The position numbers and the translations under genes are program-made. The notes beneath the pieces are model-generated. The model was not told the DNA's origin, did no database searches, and saw only the letters and a program-made list of their open reading frames with translations. A stretch of DNA of 64,000 nt from Rutidosis leptorrhynchoides (taxonomy: Eukaryota; Streptophyta; Magnoliopsida; Asterales; Asteraceae): NCBI RefSeq assembly GCF_046630445.1, contig NC_092343.1:136207501-136271500 (forward strand), given 5' to 3'. Shown in pieces: positions 11,399-28,456 of this stretch. The first letter of the stretch is position 1; each line of letters begins with the position of its first letter.

Positions 11399-11945
11399 TG
11401 TTAGGGTTATTAGACCCAACAATAAGAGTGATTTACAGAAACCACCCTCCCACAATAGATAAACGAAGAAAAAAATAAAGAAAACAAGAACGCGAAGATT
11501 TAACGTGGTTATATGTAATCAATAGATTGATTACTTTAATCCACAGACTAAACTACAGACATTTTATTCATAATTTTCGTGATACATTGTATGGGTTACA
11601 TTAGGGTGCTTAAATAGGCAAAACTAAACAAGGAAACAACTTAACGAGCAAGAAAACTCGTATCTAGAATTTTCTCCCGTCCTGTCGCACTTCGCGTTCG
11701 CGATAGATATAGTTATGGTGGCAAGTTTTGACTTCCAAACTAATGATGAACTTTTCGCGACCATAGCTAATTTTATCCTGTCGCAAAAGGAACATTGTGA
11801 CCGCGAGTCACCCTCTTATGGTCGCAAGAATCAGAAATCAGAAAATCTTTTTTTTTGTTTCAATCTTCTTCACCACTCCAACACGCCCTACCATGCAAAT
11901 GATCGCGGATCAGATCGAGGAAGCATTGGAATTTCAAGTTAAAGT
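11399..11945 (-). repeat. Copia LTR remnant (minus strand), far boundary uncertain
   Basis: Starts TGTTAGGGTT on the plus strand next to the primer site. On the minus strand it contains a CCTATTTAAG TATA-like box near 11610 and transcript-start-like sequence toward the gag side. The distal boundary is my estimate; I did not find a matching second LTR. Confidence 0.55.
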
Positions 11946-13373
11946 TTAAATTTTAGGACAATTAATGTAATATGTCGTACTACCACTAAGTTGATCAGCG
12001 TGGATTTTTTAATTTGATTCAAGAAGTTCATCCCCAAAGTCTTTCAATGATTTTACTGTAATGAACTGATTCAGTTTGTATAAAACTATTAAAATCATTT
12101 AGTTAAATTCATCTTATTGCCATTTTTTTTGTAATGTGTGATGGAATTATATACTTGGTGGTGTGTTGTGAAACATGTAAAGGTCACTGATGATATTAAC
12201 ATTTAACAACACCTAATTTAGGTGATATTAGGCTGTAAGAGAGACTAAAACTGTAGGCATGATAAAGGTGAAAGGCATAAAGTGTAAATTACAATGACCA
12301 TAATTAGTCAACAACATGCTTCTAGTGATATCTCTTCCAAAATAAATAAAAGTAGTTTTATGAGTTTGTGTATTGCACGAAACTTCTATAAATTAGTATA
12401 CGATAACATTAGTATTGATACTCACCAAATGTATAATACAATTATAATAAAAAAATTATTTATCACTGATACATTTGTATCAAAAGCATTGTATACGATA
12501 ACGTTAGTATTGTACACACTTTATATAATGTATAATAACATGAGTATGAGGTATTGTAAAGATTAGTATCGTAAACATTAGTATTGAATACAATTACAAT
12601 ACATCAATTAGTTGTTCCCACTCAATGTCGCAAAGTTTCTTGAACATTACGTTTATAAGCCCGTCCGTTTAAATTAGTATCGCAAATGTCACAAAGTTTG
12701 ATATACCTTAAAATTATTTAAATATTGTATTTTGTATTTAGTATAGATAATTAATTGTTTATTTAAATTTAGTTACATACCTAATTTTATTTAAAGTTTA
12801 TTCATTTATTTTATGTACATTTCGCACATACATTTTTGTTTTGGAATATAATTTACGCTCAAATATAATCTTATGTATTAGCGTGCAGATCTTGTTTACA
12901 ATCTTTTATGTGTATACCGACTAATAGCCGGTAATAAAATTGTCAGATTTAATATTTAAGTAACAGTGTTGTACTTAGAATATGATTAAATATTATTAAC
13001 ATTTATATTTATATTATTTATTTAATTCAAATTATTAATTCTATTTTATATTTTTGTTAACGTCAAAAAGTGAAGTTCTATTGCTCCTGTTACTTCATTT
13101 TTATATTTATATTTATATTATTTATTTAATTAAATATTTAAAGTAATTGCATTTTAATTAGAATATGCATACTTGTCTTATTTGAGAAAATTAATTAAAT
13201 AGATGATAAAAATAATACAAGGACACATGACAAGAATAAATTAGGAGTTGATACGTCAGCATAATGGCACGCGCTTTATATAATGTATAGATAGATTTGC
13301 ACGCATTTGTTTCACTGAAACCCATCTTGATCATAAAAACACATCAAATATACTTTGCTTAACAAAAGTTGGT
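11946..13373. other. AT-rich non-coding stretch, 3' flank of the reductase pseudogene
   Basis: About 1.4 kb of AT-rich sequence without a credible ORF. It lies downstream of the pseudogene's stop codon (minus strand) and probably holds its old 3' UTR and flank. Short direct repeats such as GATAACATTAGTATTG near 12403-12600 hint at decayed repeat sequence. Confidence 0.5.
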
Positions 13374-13660
<287 letters not shown>

Positions 13661-14556
13661 TGAAATGTCCCGTTCTTATTGATTAAAAACGTTCCATATT
13701 AATTGATTTCGTTGCGAGGTTTTGACCTCTATATGAGACGTTTTTCAAAGACTGCATTCATTTTAAAACAAACCATAACCTTTATTTCATCAATAAAGGT
13801 TTAAAAAGCTTTACGTAGATTATCAAATAATGATAATCTAAAATATCTTGTTTACACACGACCATTACATAATGGTTTACAATACAAATATGTTACAACA
13901 AAATAAGTTTCTTGAATGCAGTTTTTACACAATATCATACAAGCATGGACTCCAAATCTCGTCCTTATTTAAGTATGCGACAGCGGAAGCTCTTAATAAT
14001 CACCTGAGAATAAACATGCTTAAAACGTCAACAAAAATGTTGGTGAGTTATAGGTTTAACCTATATATATCAAATCATAATAATAGACCACAAGATTTCA
14101 TATTTCAATACACATCCCATACATAGAGATAAAAATCATTAATATGGTGAACACCTGGTAACCGACATTAACAAGATGCATATATAAGAATATCCCCATC
14201 ATTCCGGGACACCCTTCGGATATGATATAAATTTCGAAGTACTAAAGCATCCGGTACTTTGGATGGGGTTTGTTAGGCCCAATAGATCTATCTTTAGGAT
14301 TCGCGTCAATTAGGGTGTCTGTTCCCTAATTCTTAGATTACCAGACTTAATAAAAAGGGGCATATTCGATTTCGATAATTCAACCATAGAATGTAGTTTC
14401 ACGTACTTGTGTCTATTTTGTAAATCATTTATAAAACCTGCATGTATTCTCATCCCAAAAATATTAGATTTTAAAAGTGGGACTATAACTCACTTTCACA
14501 GATTTTTTACTTCGTCGGGAAGTAAGACTTGGCCACTGGTTGATTCACGAACCTAT

Positions 14557-14632
<76 letters not shown>

Positions 14633-16967
14633 AAGTATGTTCAAAATATATTTACAACACTTTTAATATATTTTGATGTTTTAAGTTTATTAAGTCAGCT
14701 GTCCTCGTTAGTAACCTACAACTAGTTGTCCACAGTTAGATGTACAGAAATAAATCGATAAATATTATCTTGAATCAATCCACGACCCAGTGTATACGTA
14801 TCTCAGTATTGATCACAACTCAAACTATATATATTTTGGAATCAACCTCAACCCTGTATAGCTAACTCCAACATTCACATATAGAGTGTCTATGGTTGTT
14901 CCGAAATATATATATAGATGTGTCGACATGATAGGTCGAAACATTGTATACGTGTCTATGGTATCTCAAGATTACATAATATACAATACAAGTTGATTAA
15001 GTTATGGTTGGAATAGATTTGTTACCAATTTTCACGTAGCTAAAATGAGAAAAATTTTCCAATCTTGTTTTACCCATAACTTCTTCATTTTAAATCCGTT
15101 TTGAGTGAATCAAATTGCTATGGTTTCATATTGAACTCTATTTTATGAATCTAAATAGAAAAATTATAGGTTTATAGTCGGAAAAATAAGTTACAAGTCG
15201 TTTTTGTAAAGGTAGTCATTTCAGTCGAAAGAACGACGTCTAGATGACCATTTTAGAAAACATACTTCCACTTTGAGTTTAACCATAATTTTTGGATATA
15301 GTTTCATGTTCATAATAACAATAATTTTCTCAGAATAACAACTTTTAAATCAAATTTTATGATAGTTTTTAATTAACTAACCCAAAACAGCCCGCGGTGT
15401 TACTACGACGGCGTAAATCCGGTTTTACGGTGTTTTTCGTGTTTCCAGGTTTTAAATCATTATGTTAGCATATCATATAGATATAGAACATGTGTTTAGT
15501 TGATTTTAAAAGTCAAGTTAGAAGGATTAACTTTTGTTTGCGAACAAGTTTAGAATTAACTAAACTATGTTCTAGTGATTACAAGTTTAAACCTTTGAAT
15601 AAGATAGCTTTATATGTATGAATCGAATGATGTTATGAACATCATTACTACCTTAAGTTCCTTGGATAAACCTACTGGAAAAGAGAAAAATGGATCTAGC
15701 TTCAATGGATCCTTGGATGGCTCGAAGTTCTTGAAGCAGAATCATGACACGAAAACAAGTTCAAGTAAGATCATCACTTGAAATAAGATTGTTATAGTTA
15801 TAGAAATTGAACCAAAGTTTGAATATGATTATTACCTTGTATTAGAATGATAACCTACTGTAAGAAACAAAGATTTCTTGAGGTTGGATGATCACCTTAC
15901 TAGATTGGAAGTGAGCTAGCAAACTTGAAAGTATTCTTGATTTTATGTAACTAGAACTTGTAGAATATATGAAGAACACTTAGAACTTGAAGATAGAACT
16001 TGAGAGAGATCAATTAGATGAAGAAAATTGAAGAATGAAAGTGTTTATAGGTGTTTTTGGTCGTTGTTGTATGGATTAGATATAAAGGATATGTAATTTT
16101 GTTTTCATGTAAATAAGTCATGAATGATTACTCATATTTTTATAATTTTATGAGATATTTCATGCTAGTTGCCAAATGATGGTTCCCACATGTGTTAGGT
16201 TACTCACATGGGCTGCTAAGAGCTGATCATTGGAGTGTATATACCAATAGTACATACATCTAAAAGCTGTGTATTGTACGAGTACGAATACGGGTGCATA
16301 CGAGTAGAATTGTTGATGAAACTGAACGAGGATGTAATTGTAAGCATTTTTGTTAAGTAGAAGTATTTTGATAAGTGTATTGAAGTCTTCCAAAAGTGTA
16401 TAAATACATATTAAAACACTACATGTATATACATTTTAACTGATTCGTTAAGTCATCGTTAGTCGTTACATGTAAGTGTTGTTTTGAAACCTTTAGGTTA
16501 ACGATCTTGTTAAATGTTGTTAACCCAATGTTTATAATATCAAATGAGATTTTAAATTATTATATTATCATGATATTATCATGTATGAATATCTCTTAAT
16601 ATGATATATTTACATTAAACGTCTTTACAACGATAATCGTTACACATATGTCTCGTTTAAAAATCATTAAGTTAGTAGTCTTGTTTTTACATATGTAGTT
16701 CATTGTTAATATACTTAATGATATGTTTACTTATCATAGTATCATGTTAACTATATATATATCCATATATATGTCATCATATAGTTTTTACAAGTTTTAA
16801 CGTTCGTGAATCACCGGTCAACTTGGGTTGTCAATTGTCTATATGAAACATATTTCAATTAATCAAGTCTTAACAAGTTTGATTGTTTAACATGTTGTAA
16901 ACATTTAATCATGTAAATATCAATCTCAATTAATATATATAAACATGGAAAAGTTCGGGTCACTACA
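13661..16967 (-). repeat. Element B 3' LTR (left), about 3.3 kb
   Basis: On the plus strand starts TGAAATGTCCCG and ends GGTCACTACA. It matches the right LTR apart from scattered substitutions and microsatellite length. A minus-strand TATA-like CTATAAAC lies at about 16042-16050. Confidence 0.94.
14561..14630. repeat. TA microsatellite in left LTR of element B
   Basis: About 70 bp of (AT)n. The right LTR has about 100 bp at the same site; element A has only a short interrupted TA tract near 9859-9878. Confidence 0.95.
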
Positions 16968-16981
16968 GTACCTACCCGTTA
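16968..16981 (-). promoter_or_regulatory. Element B 3' polypurine-like tract
   Basis: Minus strand AACGGGTAGGTAC directly before the 3' LTR, as in element A. Confidence 0.6.
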
Positions 16982-17002
16982 AATAAATTTCGTCCCGAAA
17001 TT

Positions 17003-20000
17003 TTAAGCTGTTGAAGGTGTTGACGAATCTTCTGGAAATAGATGCGGGTATTTCTTCTTCATCTGATCTTCACACTCCCAGGTGAACTCGGGTCCTCTAC
17101 GAGCATTCCATCGAACCTTAACAATTGGTATCTTGTTTTGCTTAAGTCTTTTAACCTCACGATCCCTTATTTCGACGGGTTCTTCGATGAATTGAAGTTT
17201 TTCGTTGATTTGGATTTCATCTAACGGAATAGTGAGATCTTCTTTAGCAAAACATTTCTTCAAATTCGAGACGTGGAAAGTGTTATGTACAGCCGCGAGT
17301 TGTTGAGGTAACTCAAGTCGGTAAGCTACTGGTCCGACACGATCAATAATCTTGAATGGTCCAATATACCTTGGATTTAATTTCCCTCGTTTACCAAATC
17401 GAACAACGCCTTTCCAAGGTGCAACTTTAAGCATGACCATCTCTCCAATTTCAAATTCTATATCTTTTCTTTTAATGTCAGCGTAGCTCTTTTGTCGACT
17501 TTGGGCGGTTTTCAACCGTTGTTGAATTTGGATGATCTTCTCGGTAGTTTCTTGTATAATCTCCGGACCCGTAATCTGTCTATCCCCCACTTCACTCCAA
17601 CAAATCGGAGACCTGCACTTTCTACCATAAAGTGCTTCAAACGGCGCCATCTCAATGCTTGAATGGTAGCTGTTGTTGTAGGAAAATTCTGCTAATGGTA
17701 GATGTCGATCCCAACTGTTTCCGAAATCAATAACACATGCTCGTAGCATGTCTTCAAGCGTTTGTATTGTCCTTTCACTCTGTCCATCAGTTTGTGGATG
17801 ATAGGCAGTACTCATGTCTAGACGAGTTCCTAATGCTTGCTGTAATGTCTGCCAGAATCTTGAAATAAATCTGCCATCCCTATCAGAGATAATAGAGATT
17901 GGTATTCCATGTCTGGAGACGACTTCCTTCAAATACAGTCGTGCTAACTTCTCCATCTTGCCATCTTCTCTTATTGGCAGGAAGTGTGCTGATTTGGTGA
18001 GACGAACAACTATTACCCAAATAGTATCAAAACCACTTACAGTCCTTGGCAATTTAGTGATGAAATCCATGGTAATGTTTTCCCATTTCCATTCCGGGAT
18101 TTCGGGTTGTTGAAGTAGACCTGATGGTTTCTGATGCTCAGCTTTGACCTTAGAACACGTCAAACATTCTCCTACGTATTTAGCAACATCGGCTTTCATA
18201 CCCGGCCACCAAAAATGTTTCTTGAGATCCTTGTACATCTTCCCCGTTCCAGGATGTATTGAGTATCTGGTTTTATGAGCTTCTCTAAGTACCATTTCTC
18301 TCATATCTTCAAATTTTGGTACCCAAATCCTTTCAGCCCTATACCGGGTTCCGTCTTCCCGAATATTAAGATGCTTCTCTGATCCTTTGGGTATTTCATC
18401 CTTTAAATTTCCCTCTTTTAAAACTCCTTGTTGCGCCTCCTTTATTTGAGTAGTAAGGTTATTATGAATGATTATATTCATAGATTTTACTCGAATGGGT
18501 TCTCTGTCCTTCCTGCTCAAGGCGTCGGCTACCACATTTGCCTTCCCCGGGTGGTAACGAATCTCAAAGTCGTAATCATTCAATAATTCAATCCACCTAC
18601 GCTGCCTCATATTCAGTTGTTTCTGATTAAATATGTGTTGAAGACTTTTGTGGTCGGTATATATAATACTTTTGACCCCATATAAGTAGTGCCTCCAAGT
18701 CTTTAATGTAAAAACAACCGCGCCTAATTCCAAATCATGCATCGTATAATTTTGTTCGTGAATCTTCAATTGTCTAGACGCATAAGCAATCACCTTCGTT
18801 CGTTGCATTAATACACAACCGAGACCTTGCTTTGATGCGTCACAATAAATCACAAAATCATCATTCCCTTCAGGCAATGACAATATAGGTGCCGTAGTTA
18901 GCTTTTTCTTCAATAACTGAAACGCTTTCTCTTGTTCATCATTCCATTCAAATTTCTTCCCTTTATGCATTAATGCAGTCAAGGGTTTTACTATTCTGGA
19001 AAAGTCTTGGATGAACCTTCTGTAGTAACCAGCTAGTCCTAAAAACTGGTGTATGTGTTTCGGAGTTTTCGGGGTTTCCCACTTTTCAACAGTTTCTATC
19101 TTTGCCGGATCCACCTTAATACCTTCTTTGTTCACTATGTGACCGAGGAATTGAACTTCTTCCAACCAAAATGTACACTTTGAAAACTTAGCGTACAATT
19201 CTTCCTTCCTCAATACTTCTAACACCTTTCTCAAATGTTCACCGTGTTCTTGGTCATTCTTTGAGTAAATAAGTATGTCATCAATGAAAACAATGACAAA
19301 CTTGTCAAGGTATGGTCCACACACTCGGTTCATAAGGTCCATGAACACAGCTGGTGCATTAGTTAAACCAAACGGCATGACCATAAACTCGTAATGACCG
19401 TAACGTGTTCTGAAAGCAGTCTTTGGAATATCATCTTCTTTCACCCCGCATTTGATGATACCCGGAACGTAAGTCAATCTTTGAATAAACAGACGAGCCT
19501 TGTAGTTGATCAAATAAGTCGTCGATTCTCGGTAGTGGGTAGCGGTTCTTGATGGTAAGTTTGTTCAACTCTCGGAAGTCGATACACAACCTGAATGTAC
19601 CATCTTTCTTCTTGACAAACAAAACAGGAGCTCCCCACGGTGATGTGGTTGGTCGAATGAAACCACGCTCTAAAAGTTCTTGTAATTGGCTTTGCAGTTC
19701 TTTCATCTCGCTGGGTGCGAGTCTGTAAGGAGCACGAGCTATTGGTGCAGCTCCTGGTACAAGATCTATTTGAAATTCAACGGATCGATGTGGGGGTAAT
19801 CCCGGTAATTCTTTCGGAAATACATCGGGAAATTCTTTTGCAATGGGAACATCATTGATGCTCTTTTCTTCAGTTTGTACTTTCTCGACGTGTGCTAGAA
19901 CAGCATAGCAACCTTTTCTTATTAGTTTTTGTGCCTTCAAATTACTAATAATATGTAGCTTCGTGTTGCCCTTTTCTCCGTACACCATTAAGGGTTTTCC

Positions 20001-21584
20001 TTTTTCTCGTATAATGCGAATTGCATTTTTGTAACAAACGATCTCTGCTTTCACTTCTTTCAACCAGTCCATACCGATTATCACATCAAAACTCCCTAAC
20101 TCTACTGGTATCAAATCAATCTTAAATGTTTCGCTAACCAGTTTAATTTCTCGATTCCGACATATATTATCTGCTGAAATTAATTTACCATTTGCTAATT
20201 CGAGTAAAAATTTACTATCCAAAGGCGTCAATGGACAACTTAATTTAGCACAAAAATCTCTACTCATATAGCTTCTATCCGCACCCGAATCAAATAAAAC
20301 GTAAGCAGATTTATTGTCAATAAGAAACGTACCCGTAACAAGCTCCGGGTCTTCCTGTACCTCTGCCGCATTAATATTGAAAACTCTTCCGCGGCCTTGT
20401 CCATTCGTGTTCTCCTGGTTCGGGAAATTTCTAATAATGTGGCCCGGTTTTCCACATTTATAACAAACTACATTGGCATAACTTGCTCCGACACTACTTG
20501 CTCCTCCATTACTCGTTCCGACACCATTTGTTCCTTTCGTTCTATTAACCCCTGGTCCGTAGACCTCACACTTCGCCGCGCTATGACCATTTCTTTTACA
20601 CTTGTTGCAAAATTTGGTGCAGAACCCCGAGTGATACTTTTCACACCTTTGGCATAGCAGCTTCTGATTGTTGTTGTTGTTGCGGTTATTATTGTTGTTG
20701 GGATGATTGTTGTAGTTGCTGTTGCTGTTGTTGTTGTTGTTGTTGTTGTTGGGCCGTTTGTTGTAGTTGCGATTGATGTTGCGATTGTTGGGATAATTGT
20801 TGCGATTATTGCTGTAATTGCTGTTGTTGTTGTATTGGTGATTCTTATCACCGTTTTCCTCCCACTTTCTTTTGACTTGCTTCACATTGGCCTCTTCAGC
20901 AGTCTATTCTTTAATTCTTTCTTCAATCTGGTTCACTAGTTTGTGAGCCATTCTACATGCCTGTTGTATGGAGGCGGGCTCGTGTGAACTTATATCTTCT
21001 TGGATTCTTTCCGGTAATCCTTTCACAAACGCGTCGATCTTCTCTTCCTCATCTTCGAATGCTCCCGGACACAATAGGCACAATTTTGTGAATCGTCTTT
21101 CGTACGTGGTAATATCAAATCCTTGGGTTCGTAACCCTCTAAGTTCTGTCTTGAGCTTATTGACCTCGGTTCTGGGACGGTACTTCTCATTCATCAAGTG
21201 CTTGAATGCTGACCACGGTAGTGCGTACGCATCATCTTGTCCCACTTGCTCTAGATAGGTATTCCACCATGTTAACGCAGAACCTGTGAAGGTATGCGTA
21301 GCGTACTTCACTTTGTCCTCTTCGGTACACTTACTTATGGCAAACACCGATTCGACCTTCTCGGTCCACCGTTTCAATCCGATCGGCCCTTCGGTTCCAT
21401 CAAATTCCAAAGGTTTGCAGGCAGTGAATTCTTTGTAGGTGCATCCTACACGATTTCCTGTACTGCCAGATCCAAGGTTATTGTTGGTATGTAGCGCAGC
21501 CTGTACTGCGGCTATGTTTGAAGCTAGAAAAGTACAGAATTCCTCTTCATTCATATTCACGGTGTGTCGAGTAGTCGGTGCCAT
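17003..21584 (-). pseudogene. Element B gag-pol polyprotein, one stop and one frameshift
   Basis: ATG is the complement of 21582-21584 and the stop is at 17003. The same domain order as in element A is present: gag with LTWWNTYLEQVG, a shorter Asn tract, zinc knuckles, protease [10 protein letters not shown] with FIDD, RNase H, integrase and a chromodomain-like tail. Lesions: TAG at 20904-20906 late in gag (Gln in A); a 1-base insertion near 19435 in RT. The last Cys of the second zinc knuckle is Phe ([14 protein letters not shown]), and VDRL in integrase is VVRL. These lesions differ from those in A. Confidence 0.93.
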
Positions 21585-21718
21585 TTCCTTCAAAATAGTC
21601 AAATGGAACAAGTTAATCATACAGAATATTAAGAGTAGTTAATAGTATTTCGTAGCATAATATGAACTCATTTATAAAAGCTTTTTCTTCATATTAGCGT
21701 TTTATAAGTTTAAATTCG

Positions 21719-21737
21719 GGTAGTACCTACCCGTTAA
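21719..21737 (-). promoter_or_regulatory. Internal copy of polypurine-like hairpin motif, element B
   Basis: Minus strand AACGGGTAGGTACTACCCG between F-box ORF and gag, matching the motif before the 3' LTR and the one at 2719-2736. Confidence 0.45.
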
Positions 21738-21925
21738 GTTCATACTTAGTAGCTAATATACAATTCAACTACTACAATTCTATATGAAAAACTGATTGTA
21801 ATAATATTTCGCGTTCAAACTTTTATACAATATTTTACAAACTTACAATACCGCTTATTTTACATAAAGCATGAAATATAGCACACAATAACTTTGATAC
21901 AAGATAGTTGTGAAGATAATTCTAG

Positions 21926-22609
21926 CTAGTACACAAGTCGTTCAGCAAAGGCAATAAAGACACGTAATTCATACGTCCAGAAACAAGTCATGCATTCTGG
22001 TTTTACTAGGACTACTTCCCATCCTTGGTCTTGTGGAACATAACCGTTATGGCCGTTGATAAGACAGCGTGTTGTAACGTCATCAAAGGGACGAGGGTTA
22101 CGTAATGACCAACAGTCTCGTAATAACCTAAAAACCTCATTTCTTACCCCAATTACCGACTCCGTCACTTGTGGGAACGTTTTGTTTAATAGTTGTAGCC
22201 TGATGTTCTTGTTCTCACTTTAGTGAGAAGCGAACATTACTATACCGTAAGCATAACATGCTTCTTTATGTTGCATGTTAGCCGCTTTTTCTAAATCACG
22301 AAGTCCTATATTCGGATATACTGAGTCAAAATAATTTCTTAACCCGTTGCGTAAAATAGCATTTGGGTTCCCCGCAATATATGTGTCAAAGTAAACACAT
22401 CGTAACTTATGAATTTCCCAATGTGATATTCCCCATCTTCCGAACGAAAGCCTTTTATAAACCAAGGCATTCTTGGAACGTTCTTCGAATGTCTTCCAAA
22501 CTGATCTCGCCTTAAATAGTTGTGCCGAGGAATTCTGACCGACTCTAGACAAGATTTCATCAATCATGTCTCCGGGTAGGTCTCTTAAAATATTGAGTTG
22601 TCTATCCAT
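21926..22609 (-). pseudogene. Captured F-box protein gene inside element B
   Basis: Same 227-codon frame as in element A: ATG is the complement of 22607-22609 and the end is at 21926. This copy keeps Trp at codon 59, where A has a stop, but has a TAA at 22220-22222 where A has Gln. The F-box is near the N-terminus (LPGDMIDEILSRVG), followed by a Sel1-like segment (KAANMQHKEACYAYG) and an unassigned C-terminal region. Identity to A's copy looks above 95% by eye. Different stops in the two copies imply that the ancestor was open over the full length. Confidence 0.82.
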
Positions 22610-22747
22610 TTTGTGTTTTTATACTGTAAAATAGACAAGAGTTAGATTCATAAAAAAAAATACTTATTAATACAAGCAATTTTTACATATATCATAAAGC
22701 ATAAGCACACTATATTACATATATTACACCACACGAATATAACTATC

Positions 22748-23362
22748 TTATTCCGACTCGCTCGTTTCTTCTTGTTCGGTTTTGGTTCGTTTTGCCAAGT
22801 TTCTAGGGATATATGATGTTCCCCTAATACGAGCCGTCGTTATCCACATTGGTTTAGAAAAACCTGGTGGTTTAGAGGTTCCCGGGTCATTGTTACAACT
22901 TAAGGACTTCGGGGGTTGACGATACATATAAAGTTCATCGGGGTTGGAATTAGATTTCTCTATTTTTATGCCCTTTCCCTTATTATTTTCTTTTGCCTTT
23001 TTAAATTCAGTTGGGGTAATTTCTATAACATCATCGGAATTCTCGTCGGAATCCGATTCATCGGAGAATTGGTAATCCTCCCAATATTTTGCTTCCTTGG
23101 CAGAAACACCATTGACCATAATTAACCTTGGTCGGTTGGTTGAGGATTCTCTTTTACTTAACCGTTTTATTATTTCCCCCACCGGTTCTATTTCTTCTTC
23201 CGGTTCCGATTCTTCTTCCGGTTCCGATTCTTCTTCCGGTTCCGACTCTTCTTCCGGTTCCTCTTCGGGAACTTGTGAATCAGTCCACGAATCATTCCAA
23301 TTTACATTTGACTCTTCATTATTATTAGGTGAGTCAATGGGACTTGTTCTAGAGGTAGACAT
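22748..23362 (-). CDS. Element B leader ORF: acidic EPEEES-repeat protein, intact
   Basis: 204-residue ORF, about 200 bp downstream of the primer site (minus strand), uninterrupted. It starts MSTSRTSPIDSPNNNEES. EPEEES repeats occupy about residues 30-56, followed by VGEIIKRLSKRES, an acidic FSDESDSDENSDD segment near 100-112, a Lys-rich segment, and the C-terminus AKRTKTEQEETSESE. No known domain is recognised. It precedes the F-box ORF by about 140 bp and could be expressed from a spliced or polycistronic element RNA. It is the only complete frame in either A or B. Confidence 0.7.
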   Translation of the reverse strand: MSTSRTSPIDSPNNNEESNVNWNDSWTDSQVPEEEPEEESEPEEESEPEEESEPEEEIEPVGEIIKRLSKRESSTNRPRLIMVNGVSAKEAKYWEDYQFSDESDSDENSDDVIEITPTEFKKAKENNKGKGIKIEKSNSNPDELYMYRQPPKSLSCNNDPGTSKPPGFSKPMWITTARIRGTSYIPRNLAKRTKTEQEETSESE

Positions 23363-23557
23363 CTATCACATAATATCAAACACGATAAGAGATTAATATA
23401 TCACATAATATTCATATGTTAAAAATATATAGTTTCCAACAAAAATGTTAAGCAATCATTTTTAAAGAAACCACGGTCGAAGTCCAGACTCACTAATGCA
23501 TCCTAACAAACTCGATAAGACACACTAATGCAAATTTTCTGGTTCTCTAAGACCAAC

Positions 23558-23569
23558 GCTCGAATACCA
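23558..23569 (-). promoter_or_regulatory. Element B primer binding site, mutated
   Basis: Minus strand TGGTATTCGAGC, two bases after the LTR; a drifted form of TGGTATCAGAGC. Priming by tRNA-iMet may be weakened. Confidence 0.75.
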
Positions 23570-23571
23570 AC

Positions 23572-26900
<3,329 letters not shown>

Positions 26901-26959
26901 GATGATGTGCTTAATTGGGCAACTCGGTGGCCACTCAAGCAAGCCTGAATGGTTTCTGG
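26901..26959 (-). mobile_element. SINE-1, 5' part
   Basis: Minus strand; follows the duplication copy AGATATT (complement of 26960-26966). It contains a box-A-like TGGCCACCGAGTTG and runs into the GATGA target site. With 13474-13660 it makes one SINE. Confidence 0.72.
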
Positions 26960-27317
<358 letters not shown>

Positions 27318-27496
27318 CTAGATTGCCTAGAAAAATTATATATAACGTTATAAGAGTGTGTTTGAATTAAATTGAATGGTTTTTTCTTTTGCCCTTTAAT
27401 GAAACCGAATTGTGCACTCCATCTCCTTGTCCTAATTAAATTAAATGGGTTGAAATTGCACTATAATCTTAGGTTGAAGATATGTTTCCTACTAAT

Positions 27497-27579
27497 CTTT
27501 TTAGAGCTGTATCAAGGTATTTCTCCTATTTGTAGCTAAAAGTGTTGTCGAATCCTAACTTATTCTTCAAAACATAAAC
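27497..27579 (-). pseudogene. Alkenal double-bond reductase pseudogene, small internal exon
   Basis: Minus strand LKNKLGFDNTFSYK, stop (TAG, complement of 27526-27528), EKYLDTALKR. It corresponds to the family's LKNKFGFDDAFNYKEE...ALKR segment. An acceptor CTATAG precedes it. The donor at its end is degraded (AAAAGATTAG instead of a clear GT). Confidence 0.72.
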
Positions 27580-27728
27580 CTATAGTGATGAAATGCAAAA
27601 CCAATTTGGAAATTATAAAACACATAATCATCGTCTTTATGACATTAGGATTAGGATGAGAACATTAAAGGTAAAAGGTATTTATAGGAAACAAAAACTA
27701 GCATAGCTAATTAACTCAACACACTAAC

Positions 27729-27950
<222 letters not shown>

Positions 27951-28015
27951 TTAGGTAACGTGTCAAAATAAATTATGTTCGTACGAGACAGGTTGACCTA
28001 AAACAAATTCTTTCC

Positions 28016-28218
28016 AAAAAGGGTAGAATGTATTTCCTATTCAGGCTACGCAGGAGGATGAGTAATCCGACCTCTTATTCTAATGTACGAACCTCAGCAG
28101 AATTACCTTTGGCTGTTTCCAATCCTTCCCTGGAGACCTCAAAATATTCGTCCTAGATAGGTTTCAAATCTGAGACCTCTTGCAAAGAACTTAGGACCTC
28201 AACCACTGGACTAGCTAT
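28016..28218 (-). mobile_element. SINE-2 in an intron of the reductase pseudogene, with 15-bp target duplication
   Basis: Flanked by AAACAAATTCTTTCC at 28001-28015 and 28219-28233. Minus strand has box-A-like TCCAGTGGTTGAGG and box-B-like AGATTTGAAACC, spaced as in tRNA-derived SINEs. The 3' end is a short T run rather than an A-tail, unlike SINE-1, so it is a different family. Confidence 0.85.
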
Positions 28219-28456
28219 AAACAAATTCTTTCCCATTTATATAAAATAAGTTATTAAAATTAATGGTGAAAATGTGATCACAAGAAATCATATTATTTCA
28301 TGAGTAGTAACCTGATTCTAATTTGTGGAATATTTAAGAGGTTTTATGTACTAAAATTAATCTGTGGGCGATTATTGATGTTTAAAGGTATAATTATATA
28401 TGAAAATCAACACACTCATATAAACAAAATAAAAAGCACTGGAACAGAGAACGTAC

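Noticed and set aside
12294..12566. 90-codon ORF
   Set aside because: AT-rich, no motif or conserved copy; not supportable as a gene.
14407..14725. ORFs with IYIYIY tails (also 24318-24599)
   Set aside because: Produced by the TA microsatellite in element B LTRs.
16160..16393. 77-codon ORF in both LTRs of element B (also 26093-26326)
   Set aside because: Falls in the LTR promoter region, lacks any motif and is not open in element A; duplication is explained by the LTRs.
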